A stretch of 11,666 bases of DNA from Zoogloeaceae bacterium (GTDB lineage: Bacteria > Pseudomonadota > Gammaproteobacteria > Burkholderiales > Rhodocyclaceae): contig JAIRZG010000070.1 of NCBI GenBank assembly GCA_031267345.1, forward strand, positions 1 to 11,666, in the 5' to 3' direction. A model generated the notes under the pieces. That model did no database searches, was not told the DNA's origin, and saw only the letters and a list, made by a program, of their open reading frames with translations. Positions 4,750-10,898 of the stretch are shown piece after piece. A program made the translations under genes and the position numbers. Numbering within the stretch: position 1 is the first letter of the stretch; each line of letters starts with the position of its first letter.

Positions 4750-6384
4750 CCCCGCCAGATGCGCCGCCGCCAGACCTTCGGCGAGGGTTTGCGCCCACGC
4801 CTGATAGTTCTTCTCGTCGCGTTTCAGGGCTTCGATTTTCTCCATCGCTTCGTCAAAATCGCTGGATTCGGCGACGATGGCGGCGATCTGCTGGAGGACG
4901 CGCTCCTCGAACGGCGCGCAGAGCGCAGCCATCTGCGCGGCGTAGGCGGCGGGATCAGAGGTCAGATGACAGGAATCAGGGATCAAATCGGCGTAGGGGC
5001 GAACTGTGTTCGTCCGCAGCGGGCGACTTGAGGCCACCCCCTCTCCACTACCTTTTCCCACGGGGGGCGAGGGGAGTTCATGGGTCAGACTGGCTTCGTC
5101 TTCCACTTCTTTATCGACGATTTCGGTACGGGTGGCCGACGCCAGCGTTTTACTGCCCGCCTCCGCCCTTGGAATCTGCAGGACTTTATGCGCCCAGTCG
5201 AGATCGATTTCCATGCCGATACCCGCCGCCTGTTGCAGCACCGCGACCATCTTGCCCTGATCGACGGTTTCTTCCGTCAGATAGGCGAAGGTCGGCAGAC
5301 GGTCTTCCGGGAACAGGCCGTTGATCAGCGCGATGGGGCGAATCAGTTGCTCATTGAGCGTCGGCTCAATCTGGCGCACATCGTGCAGCATGATTTCGCG
5401 CCGCACCTGATTGTGGATTTCGCCCAGGGCGTTGGTGCTGGTCTTGCCGTCCGCCTGACTGGTGAGTGTGCCGCCCAGAATGGCGATGGACTGCTTTTTC
5501 TCCCAATAGCCGATGGCGGAAAGAAAGTCATCGACCGTACCGGTTTTCTGCGCCTGGATGAACTCAATGGCCATCGTCGAAGGCACCACGCCCGCGCCGT
5601 CGTGACCGATGTTACGCACGGCCCTCAGGAGCGTATCGCGTTCCTTGTCGCCGATTCCCGCCGGGTATTTGCCCAGACGCAGCGGCAAACCGTAGACTTC
5701 CAGAAAACGCTGCATGTCGCGCGTGTTGTAGGCTTTGTAGGCGTATGTCCAGGCGAGTACGCGAAACAGCGCGGCGGATTCGATATAACCGGATTTGGCG
5801 CGGTGTTCATGGATAATCCAGCCGAATGGCCGCAAGTCTTCCGCGATGCTGTTGTTCAGATAACGGAGCGCGCCCGCGCGCCGCCCGTAATTTTCGATCT
5901 GGAACAGGCGCTGCGGGTTCCATTCCAACGCCTGCGGCAGCCAGGTCGCGCCGGGTTTCCAGACGATTTCCAGCGCGGCAAAACCCTTGCCGATGGCGTC
6001 GGTGAGATCATATTGCGCGTCCTCAAAATGCGGGATGGCGGCGAGCATTTCGGCGAGTTCTTCGGTACGCGCGAGTTCGGAGGCGCTGGCCTCCCGATGC
6101 GGAGCAAGTCGCCAGCCCAGTCCGGTGACGGCGCGGCGGCGTTTGGCGAGTTCGCCGAAAATGTGCGCGTCCTGTTCCTCGATGAGTTCAAACAGCGCCG
6201 CCTGTTCGCTGATCCACCCCTGATCGGCGGCAGCGAAGGCGCGCGCCAGCACGGAAGGGTCAAGGGTATTGACGCTGGCGTAATTCAGCGCAAGGGAGGA
6301 AGCCGAGCGCGGCGCGGCCTGCGGTGTTTTTAAAAGCGCGCGATTGAACTTTTCCAGCGCTGCGATCAGGGTTTTTTTAATCAT
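4732..6384 (-). CDS. Mu gp29-like portal protein (DUF935)
   Basis: A 550-residue protein of the DUF935 / Mu gp29 portal family. Portals form the dodecameric ring at the head vertex through which DNA is packaged. Recognisable parts: AALFELIEEQDAHIFGELAK with RRRAVTGLGWRL near the N-terminus, AIGKGFAALEIVWKPG, AWTYAYKAYNTRDMQRFLEV with YGLPLRLGKYPAG, and the GGTLTSQADGKTSTNALGEI segment. Order next to the large terminase is as in Mu. I chose ATG 6384: GGAAG lies 7 nt upstream and the overlap with the terminase stop is 8 nt (ATGATTAA), the coupling style used throughout this operon. Residues ~436-478 are encoded by several stacked repeats (4951-5076), an unusual low-complexity insertion near the C-terminus. 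The last residues come from a heptamer array. Confidence 0.92.
   Translation of the reverse strand: MIKKTLIAALEKFNRALLKTPQAAPRSASSLALNYASVNTLDPSVLARAFAAADQGWISEQAALFELIEEQDAHIFGELAKRRRAVTGLGWRLAPHREASASELARTEELAEMLAAIPHFEDAQYDLTDAIGKGFAALEIVWKPGATWLPQALEWNPQRLFQIENYGRRAGALRYLNNSIAEDLRPFGWIIHEHRAKSGYIESAALFRVLAWTYAYKAYNTRDMQRFLEVYGLPLRLGKYPAGIGDKERDTLLRAVRNIGHDGAGVVPSTMAIEFIQAQKTGTVDDFLSAIGYWEKKQSIAILGGTLTSQADGKTSTNALGEIHNQVRREIMLHDVRQIEPTLNEQLIRPIALINGLFPEDRLPTFAYLTEETVDQGKMVAVLQQAAGIGMEIDLDWAHKVLQIPRAEAGSKTLASATRTEIVDKEVEDEASLTHELPSPPVGKGSGEGVASSRPLRTNTVRPYADLIPDSCHLTSDPAAYAAQMAALCAPFEERVLQQIAAIVAESSDFDEAMEKIEALKRDEKNYQAWAQTLAEGLAAAHLAGRSGIR
4951..5076. repeat. Composite of three repeat families inside the portal gene
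   Basis: In plus order: a heptamer array (about 4951-4985; units such as GTCAGAT, GACAGGA, ATCAGGG), a copy of the GTAGGGGCGAAC...GGGCGAC family (4993-5027), and a CCCCCTCTCC...GGGGGGCGAGGGGAG inverted pair (about 5036-5076). All are read through in frame by the portal gene as residues ~436-478. Confidence 0.75.
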
Positions 6385-8092
6385 CGTCTTCCCAATCATG
6401 GTTCGGACGGGTTTGAAACCCGCCCCTGCGACGGCTACTGGCGGCTGAGGCATAGCTCCATTCGCCGCCGAACTGCGTCGCCAGTCGCCAGAGCTTTTCC
6501 AGCGCGTCGGGGCCGTCGTCGTGGTCGGCTTCCGGCCAGAATTTGAGCTGCTCGATCAGGACGCCCTGGCTGCGATGCGCGCGGATTTTTCCGGCGGCGA
6601 CATAGGGTTGCAGACTGATGATCCGCAGCGCCTTTTCCACGTTTTCCGGCATGGCGACGCCGGGGAAGGCGACGCCCGCCAGCGCCGCGCGTTTGAGCAG
6701 TTCGGTAAACAGGAATTCCTGAAACTGCACGGTTTCCACGCCCCAGGCGATACAGCGGTATTCGCTCTGTAATTCAATGGCGCGGACGATGATGAGATCA
6801 GGAACGCGGCGGGCAATATCGGCTTCCACCACGTCCAGCGTCATGTGTTCGCGGTTCAGCCCGCCCACCAGAATGGCGGACGGGTCGCGGTTTTTGCCCT
6901 GCCTGCCCAAAGAGGGGTCGATGGCGCCGAAAAACAGCCAGTCGCTCCGGCGATCCACCCAGAATTGCAGGCTTCGGAAGGGCGCGGCGTCATCGTTTCC
7001 GGCCTCGTTTTGCTGTTCCTGATTGAAGGCGTCGTGGTCGGTCGCGCGCATACACATCAGGCGATAAAGGGGGCGCACCTCCGGCCAGGAGACTTGCGCG
7101 CCCGCGTCCATTTCGGTCTGGCGCTTCCGGTAAAACGCGATGGCATGGGCTTCCGCGTCGGCTTTTGCCGCGTCGGATTCCGCGCCGCCCGTGTACAGGC
7201 TTTCCCATTGTTCCCACAAATCCATGCGATCCGGCCAGCGGGCGATGCTCTTGAAGACGCGCCTGCGCCAGCCGGGTTTGCGGCTGACGCGGTTGATGGC
7301 GGCATCGTAGTGCAGACTGGTGCCGACCCAAAATACATCCATGCCGCCGGAGGGACCGGCAAGCCCCAGCACGGCGGAGAGCACGTATTTTTCCACCTTG
7401 TCGCGCTGGCTCTTGTCGCGCACGTTTTCGTCGTTTTCCAGATCATCAAGAAAGATCAGGTCAGGCCGATACGGGCCGTGCTTCATGCCGCGTATTTTCT
7501 TGCCCGTGCCGCCGATTCTGAGCTTGATGTTGTTGGCGGTAATCACCGTGGTCGCCTGCCAGACCCGGCCTTGTCCGGTGGCGGCGGGGAAATCCATCAG
7601 CAGGCGCGGATTGGTATCCAGTTCCGCCTTGATGGATTCCAGCATCTCGGCGGCCTGTTCCTCGGTATTCATGATGATGCCGATCATGTGCTTCCTGCCA
7701 GTGACGATGCACCACAGGCTGCCCAGTTGCGTCTCATAAGTCGATTTGGCCTCGCCGCGCGGGGCTTCATGCACCTCGCGCCCGTCCGCCTTGCCGTCGA
7801 TGACTTCCGGCAGGCGCTGAAAGATGAAATGGTGGAAGGCGGAAAAGTGCGGCGTCGGCACGTAATGCGGGAAATAGGTCTGACAGAAAAAGCGGTAATC
7901 GGTCTGCGCTCGTTCGCGCCGCGCTGTTGCGGCGGCGGCATCGACCGGGAAGGCTTCACACTCCAGTTCGATGGTGCGGCGCATTTCCTCGCCCAGACGC
8001 GCGAGTTCCTGCTCGAATTCACGGCGGGTGGCAATTTCGATGGGGAGCGGGCGACTGCAAGTCGCCCCTGCGCCTGTTCTCTGATCAACCAT
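6377..8092 (-). CDS. Phage terminase large subunit (Mu gp28-like)
   Basis: A 571-residue terminase large subunit. It is the ATPase motor and nuclease that packages DNA through the portal. The N-terminal ATPase part shows HEAPRGEAKST (residues 108-118, Walker A-like) and LIFLDDLE (212-219, Walker B with the catalytic acid). The C-terminal RNase H-like nuclease part shows FFGAIDPSLG with D392, WGVETVQFQEF with E453, and DHDDGPDALEKL with D526/D529. The start ATG 8092 overlaps the DUF1804 gene by 8 nt. Residues 9-15 are encoded by a palindromic repeat (8049-8067), so the extreme N-terminus is repeat-derived. The position before the portal matches Mu. Confidence 0.93.
   Translation of the reverse strand: MVDQRTGAGATCSRPLPIEIATRREFEQELARLGEEMRRTIELECEAFPVDAAAATARRERAQTDYRFFCQTYFPHYVPTPHFSAFHHFIFQRLPEVIDGKADGREVHEAPRGEAKSTYETQLGSLWCIVTGRKHMIGIIMNTEEQAAEMLESIKAELDTNPRLLMDFPAATGQGRVWQATTVITANNIKLRIGGTGKKIRGMKHGPYRPDLIFLDDLENDENVRDKSQRDKVEKYVLSAVLGLAGPSGGMDVFWVGTSLHYDAAINRVSRKPGWRRRVFKSIARWPDRMDLWEQWESLYTGGAESDAAKADAEAHAIAFYRKRQTEMDAGAQVSWPEVRPLYRLMCMRATDHDAFNQEQQNEAGNDDAAPFRSLQFWVDRRSDWLFFGAIDPSLGRQGKNRDPSAILVGGLNREHMTLDVVEADIARRVPDLIIVRAIELQSEYRCIAWGVETVQFQEFLFTELLKRAALAGVAFPGVAMPENVEKALRIISLQPYVAAGKIRAHRSQGVLIEQLKFWPEADHDDGPDALEKLWRLATQFGGEWSYASAASSRRRGGFQTRPNHDWEDDD
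8049..8067. repeat. 19-bp perfect palindrome of the GGGCGAC/GTCGCCC family
   Basis: GGGCGACT GCA AGTCGCCC with perfect 8-bp arms, flanked by CCTGC. It lies in frame at codons 9-15 of the large terminase gene. Confidence 0.85.
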
Positions 8093-8579
8093 AGCGTTTG
8101 CCCAGAATCGCGCCCACTTCCTCCAGGTGCGGTTGCAGCGCCTTTAAAGCGGCCTTGTCGTGCGCGGAAAGGTAATCCGCCAGCGTTTTCAGGGTATCCA
8201 GCGCCACGGAAAGGCCGGAATAAGCGGGATTTACCCGCGTGAAGGCCTTGCTGAATTTGGCGTAGGCGTCAGCCAGTTGCGCCAGCAGTTGCGCCTTATC
8301 GGCGGCGGCGATTTGCGCGGCTTCCAGTTCGCGCGTGGTGGTGATTACCTGACGGGCGAAGTCTTCGACCAGTTGCTGATTCAAATCATCGACGCCCTGT
8401 TCGCTGATGCGGTACGCGGCGCGGGCGGTGTCCCAATCGTCACCTTTTGCTTTTGCCTTGCTTTTCCAGTCGCGCGCAGTGTCGTAGGCGACGCCGGAAC
8501 GCAGGGCGGCGCCGGAGAGCGGCAGCCCCTCGATATAGAGGCGGCGCGCCGCGTCGCGGGTGTCTTGATTGTGCGCCAT
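8085..8579 (-). CDS. DUF1804 phage protein, probable terminase small subunit
   Basis: A 164-residue protein resembling DUF1804, a family encoded just before the large terminase in Mu-like phages and thought to act as the DNA-recognising small subunit. The N-terminus has a helix-turn-helix: TRDAARRLYIEGLPLSGAAL then RSGVAYDTARDWKSKAKAKG (about residues 6-46). A long helical middle follows (DLNQQLVEDFARQVITTTRE) and then ADAYAKFSKAFTRVNPAYSG. There is no ribosome site before ATG 8579; the bases there belong to a heptamer repeat array. Translation may depend on coupling to the short frame ending at 8582, or the natural leader was displaced by the repeat. It overlaps the terminase by 8 nt. Confidence 0.85.
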   Translation of the reverse strand: MAHNQDTRDAARRLYIEGLPLSGAALRSGVAYDTARDWKSKAKAKGDDWDTARAAYRISEQGVDDLNQQLVEDFARQVITTTRELEAAQIAAADKAQLLAQLADAYAKFSKAFTRVNPAYSGLSVALDTLKTLADYLSAHDKAALKALQPHLEEVGAILGKRYG

Positions 8580-8581
8580 GT

Positions 8582-8692
8582 TCAGAGGACAGGTGACAGA
8601 AGACAGAGGACAGAAAGGTTTCCGTCGCGCTGCTCCGTAGCGTTGATAAAATCCTCGCGCGCCACGGGCTGGATGGTTTTTGCGTAGCTCAT
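8582..8692 (-). CDS. Short ORF between heptamer arrays, 36 aa
   Basis: A 36-codon frame beginning MSYAKTIQPVAREDF and ending in LSVLCLLSPVL. The last ~11 residues are encoded by the heptamer array at 8583-8617. Its first five residues equal those of the ASCH protein (MSYAK). It stops two bases before the DUF1804 start. No ribosome site is visible upstream. It may be the 5' remnant of a small gene whose end was replaced by the repeat, or not a gene at all. Confidence 0.3.
   Translation of the reverse strand: MSYAKTIQPVAREDFINATEQRDGNLSVLCLLSPVL
8583..8617. repeat. Heptamer array, five units of CAGAGGA type
   Basis: Five 7-bp units on the plus strand: CAGAGGA, CAGGTGA, CAGAAGA, CAGAGGA, CAGAAAG. 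It lies immediately upstream of the DUF1804 start. The array at 8698-8732 is its inverted partner. Confidence 0.75.
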
Positions 8693-8697
8693 AATGG

Positions 8698-8732
8698 TCT
8701 GTCCTCTGTCATCCGTTCTCTGTCTTCTGAAA
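8698..8732. repeat. Heptamer array, five units of TCTGTCC type (inverted partner)
   Basis: Units TCTGTCC, TCTGTCA, TCCGTTC, TCTGTCT, TCTGAAA on the plus strand. This is the reverse orientation of the array at 8583-8617, sharing the 13-mer GACAGAGGACAGA with it across an 80-bp spacer. It fills the gap between the coiled-coil gene and the short frame. Confidence 0.7.
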
Positions 8733-8735
8733 TCC

Positions 8736-9098
8736 TCAAAGCCGTTTGAGGAGTTCAACGGTTGCGGCCGCCAGCGCGCCGCCGACGCCGCCGCCAACGG
8801 CGGAGAGGCGGGCGGTTTTTTCGATCAGGCGTTTGTCTTCGGCTTCAAGATTCGTGACCCGTTCGCCCAAGCCCTCGATGTGGCGCATGACCGTGCTTTG
8901 CAGGCCGTCGATGCGATGGTCGAGCGTGTTCTCGATTTTGTCCATGCGCTGGCTCTGCGATTCTTCCAGACGCCGGATGTCCGACTTGATGTCTTCAATG
9001 CGGGCAGTCAGCCCCTGGTGCATGGCTTGCACCGCGCCGGTCAGTTCGCCCAGGCTGTGCATGACTTGTGAATTGTCGCGGCGGTCAAGGTCTGTCAT
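8736..9098 (-). CDS. Coiled-coil protein with C-terminal membrane segment
   Basis: A 120-residue protein. Residues ~15-95 form a long heptad-patterned coiled coil (IEDIKSDIRRLEESQ, MDKIENTLDHRIDGL, VTNLEAEDKRLIEKT). The C-terminus has a Gly/Ala-rich hydrophobic stretch (LSAVGGGVGGALAAATVELL). The layout recalls XhlA-type or DUF2730-type small phage proteins near lysis genes, but no firm family call is possible. The start overlaps the Rz stop (ATGA), placing it in the lysis/packaging operon. A holin-accessory role is a guess from position and topology. Confidence 0.75.
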   Translation of the reverse strand: MTDLDRRDNSQVMHSLGELTGAVQAMHQGLTARIEDIKSDIRRLEESQSQRMDKIENTLDHRIDGLQSTVMRHIEGLGERVTNLEAEDKRLIEKTARLSAVGGGVGGALAAATVELLKRL

Positions 9099-9673
9099 TT
9101 TCGGGGTTCCTGTTGTTCAAAAAAGTTTCTCAGGGCGTCGACGCGCCCGCGACAGAGGTCGTATCGCTCGATGGCGTTGCCTGCCCAGAGCGCCACGTCG
9201 GTATCCGTAGCTGCGAATCCAGCTTCAGGCTCGCCGGAATCGTAGGCAGCGGCGGCAAAGGCGCCAGCAAGGCCAGCGGCGGGCGCGGACAGGCCGTTGC
9301 CGTGACTGGCGCTTCTATCGTTGAGCAGGCGGACAACGCCGCCATCCAGACAGGCGCGACCAGTAGTGATTTGACGTAGCGCATGGTCACGCTCCTTTGC
9401 GAGTTGTTGGTTACTGGCTTCCAGCGCCAACTGTTGCTGCGCCAGGGTTTCGCCCGCAGCTTCGACCTTGCGGGCGGATTCGAGCGCGTCCACAGCGGCT
9501 TTTTGAGCGTCCTTCAATGCCGTTTCATAGCCCGTTTGTTGGGCGTTCAAAAGCGCTTCATAACGCCAGCCGTTCACCGTCCAGCCGACGCAAAACCACC
9601 AGACCGCCAGCGCCAGCGTGCAAACCAGGGCGACTTTGCCCGCGCCAAAAAATGTGAGGATTTTGTCAAACAT
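9095..9673 (-). CDS. Rz-like inner-membrane spanin
   Basis: A 192-residue protein with a single N-terminal membrane anchor (VALVCTLALAVWWFCVGWTV, residues 14-33). A periplasmic coiled coil follows (about 45-105, rich in Ala/Gln/Glu/Lys). The C-terminal end is LWAGNAIERYDLCRGRVDAL, like Rz proteins of Mu-like phages. Rz joins an outer-membrane lipoprotein Rz1 to fuse the two membranes in the last step of lysis. A complete Rz1 frame lies within this gene in another frame, strong evidence for the assignment. It overlaps the 68-aa gene upstream by 8 nt and the coiled-coil gene downstream by 4 nt. Confidence 0.85.
   Translation of the reverse strand: MFDKILTFFGAGKVALVCTLALAVWWFCVGWTVNGWRYEALLNAQQTGYETALKDAQKAAVDALESARKVEAAGETLAQQQLALEASNQQLAKERDHALRQITTGRACLDGGVVRLLNDRSASHGNGLSAPAAGLAGAFAAAAYDSGEPEAGFAATDTDVALWAGNAIERYDLCRGRVDALRNFFEQQEPRK
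9130..9384 (-). CDS. Rz1-like outer-membrane lipoprotein spanin, embedded in Rz gene
   Basis: An 84-residue frame lying wholly inside the Rz gene in a different frame. It has a lipoprotein signal peptide: MRYVKSLLVAPVWMAALSAC with the lipobox ALSAC and acylated Cys at residue 20. A proline-rich segment follows (PRPPLALLAPLPPLPTIP, 33-50), the hallmark of Rz1. AAGGAG stands 7 nt before the ATG at 9384. The lipoprotein would sit in the outer membrane and bind Rz across the periplasm. Classical nested spanin architecture as in lambda. Confidence 0.85.
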   Translation of the reverse strand: MRYVKSLLVAPVWMAALSACSTIEAPVTATACPRPPLALLAPLPPLPTIPASLKLDSQLRIPTWRSGQATPSSDTTSVAGASTP

Positions 9674-9872
9674 GCGGCATTCCTTTCCGCACCCGCTTCA
9701 GGGCGGTGGCGTAGGCTTCACGCAGGGCGGACAAGTCTTTGCTCAACAAAAACCGGGTATGTTTGCCCGCGACGGCCTTCAATCCGGCTTCGTTCGTTGC
9801 CGCCGCCAGTTCCTTTTGCATGATGCGCGCGTGAAGGCCGGAAACCAGCGGATTGGTTGTCACGTCAGTCAT
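9666..9872 (-). CDS. Small hypothetical phage protein, 68 aa
   Basis: A 68-residue, mainly helical, basic protein (LSALREAYATALKRVRKG near the C-terminus) with no membrane segment or known motif. A strong AGGAGGAG ribosome site precedes ATG 9872. It overlaps the Rz gene by 8 nt and the 35-aa gene upstream by 8 nt, so it belongs to the lysis cassette. I do not recognise the family. Confidence 0.72.
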   Translation of the reverse strand: MTDVTTNPLVSGLHARIMQKELAAATNEAGLKAVAGKHTRFLLSKDLSALREAYATALKRVRKGMPHV

Positions 9873-9972
9873 CGTTCTCCTCCTGGCCGAAGATTCTTGC
9901 GGCGTCTCTCTTCCTCTTGAAGGGGAGGGAGGGAACGCTCGCCCCTGCTTTGCGACGCGCCTTCTGATTCAT
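9865..9972 (-). CDS. Very small phage protein, 35 aa, with repeat-derived centre
   Basis: A 35-codon frame: MNQKARRKAGAS at the start, RDAARIFGQEENDD at the end. It is joined to the endolysin by ATGA (start 9972 over stop 9969-9971) and to the 68-aa gene by an 8-nt overlap. Perfect coupling on both sides in a stretch that would otherwise be untranslated argues that it is translated. The middle (AGASVPSLPFK) comes from GC-rich repeat sequence (CGCTCGCCCCTGC plus GGGGAGGGAGGG), apparently inserted. Function unknown. Confidence 0.45.
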   Translation of the reverse strand: MNQKARRKAGASVPSLPFKRKRDAARIFGQEENDD

Positions 9973-10712
9973 GCCGTCCCCCCTTTGCGCTGCTGGCAGC
10001 GCCGCCAGATGACCACCGCGCCCGCGAGGATGGCGACCAGGGCGACCACGACCACGGGATTGAGGGAGAGGCTACGGGCGATCTGCCCGACCTGCGGGCT
10101 GTATTGCGACGCCAGCGCCAGAGACCCGGTCACCACCGAAGCCGCGCCGGACTGGATTGTTCTCGATGCGGTCAGGGGTTTCGGCGGGTCGGCGTCCGGG
10201 CTGCATCCCGCGCCGACGCTTCTTTCGGCGAGCGAATCCCCGGCTTCTGACGCCGTTTGCCGCAAGTACAGCGCCGCTTCGCGGGCGCGGCGCGACACCA
10301 GACCCTTGATGACCTTGCCGCCCGCCTTGTTCCAGAGGTGGAAGGCCTGCGCGCAGTCGGCGCGGCGACCCTGATTGTGCAGGCGCAACACTGAAGATTT
10401 CCTGAAGCCTTTCAGTCCGATGTTGTAGGCCAGACTGACCAGCGCCGCCCGTTCGTAGTCGCTCGCGCGAACGGTCAGCAGCGCCGCCACGCCATCATCG
10501 AATTCCGTCAGGCGTTCGCAAAGCCGCGCGTCCGCTTCTGTCTGCGTCCAGGCCATGCCTTCGGCGATATTGAGCGTTTCGCCCCAGCCCAGCGTCCATA
10601 CCCCCGCGATATCCGTGTAGGCGGTGAGACGACAGCCTTCAGACTGGGCGATCAGCGTCACGCCCTCCCAGCAAATCGGCCAGGCGAGTCGTTTATCGGG
10701 TAATTTTGTCAT
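9969..10712 (-). CDS. GH24 endolysin (T4-type lysozyme) with C-terminal membrane anchor
   Basis: A 247-residue phage muramidase of glycoside hydrolase family 24. The catalytic signature S-E-G...D...T is present with T4-lysozyme spacing: E25, D34, T40 in SEGCRLTAYTDIAGVWTLGW. It continues with the usual ERAALVSLAYNIGLKGF and SSVLRLHN segments, then ALYLRQ. After residue ~160 a linker leads to a C-terminal hydrophobic helix (LNPVVVVALVAILAGAVVIW, about 216-235) ending in RRCQQRK, so the enzyme is probably membrane-tethered. It lacks an N-terminal SAR signal. It heads the lysis cassette; no separate holin was recognised, and the anchor could serve in export or as a holin-like part (inference). 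Start ATG 10712 has a weak ribosome site. Confidence 0.92.
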   Translation of the reverse strand: MTKLPDKRLAWPICWEGVTLIAQSEGCRLTAYTDIAGVWTLGWGETLNIAEGMAWTQTEADARLCERLTEFDDGVAALLTVRASDYERAALVSLAYNIGLKGFRKSSVLRLHNQGRRADCAQAFHLWNKAGGKVIKGLVSRRAREAALYLRQTASEAGDSLAERSVGAGCSPDADPPKPLTASRTIQSGAASVVTGSLALASQYSPQVGQIARSLSLNPVVVVALVAILAGAVVIWRRCQQRKGGTA

Positions 10713-10891
10713 CGTGGTCGTCCAGTGGATTCTCGTTGCCGCATCATCGCCTCCCGCGCGCGGAAAAACAGGCTGGGAAACGCTTCCCCATCCAAAACCA
10801 ACTCCGGTAGAAACCCCGGTGCTTGTAGGGGCGACCGTTGGTCGCCCGCGGGCGAGCGCCGCTCGCCCCTACACGTCCCTACGCCCCTCAC
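10709..10891 (-). CDS. Possible broken small gene ahead of the endolysin
   Basis: An open frame ending in ATGA with the endolysin start. Its 3' half (PELVLDGEAFPSLFFRARE, then MMRQRE) looks like real protein, but the 5' half is encoded by the double palindrome at 10825-10872 and the only upstream start is a GTG without ribosome site. It is probably the 3' remnant of a gene cut by the repeat. Family unknown. Confidence 0.3.
   Translation of the reverse strand: MRGVGTCRGERRSPAGDQRSPLQAPGFLPELVLDGEAFPSLFFRAREAMMRQRESTGRPR
10825..10872. repeat. 48-bp double palindrome of the GTAGGGGCGAC family
   Basis: It starts GTAGGGGCGACC and ends GCTCGCCCCTAC. It holds two perfect 19-bp palindromes: GGGCGACC-GTT-GGTCGCCC (10829-10847) and GGGCGAGC-GCC-GCTCGCCC (10850-10868). 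The outer ends GTAGGGGCGA/TCGCCCCTAC also pair. It lies between the tail chaperone extension and the endolysin and could form a strong hairpin in RNA. Confidence 0.85.
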
Positions 10892-10898
10892 GGCGCAA

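Noticed and set aside
5080..6333. 417-codon plus-strand open frame
   Set aside because: Antisense to the portal gene; GC-rich third positions of the real gene keep the opposite strand open. No protein family features.
6845..8242. 465-codon plus-strand open frame
   Set aside because: Antisense to the large terminase and DUF1804 genes, whose motifs and couplings are clear; no ribosome site or recognisable motif.
8583..8732. Possible CRISPR-like array
   Set aside because: Units are 7 bp without spacers and in opposite orientations; no repeat-spacer periodicity and no cas genes.
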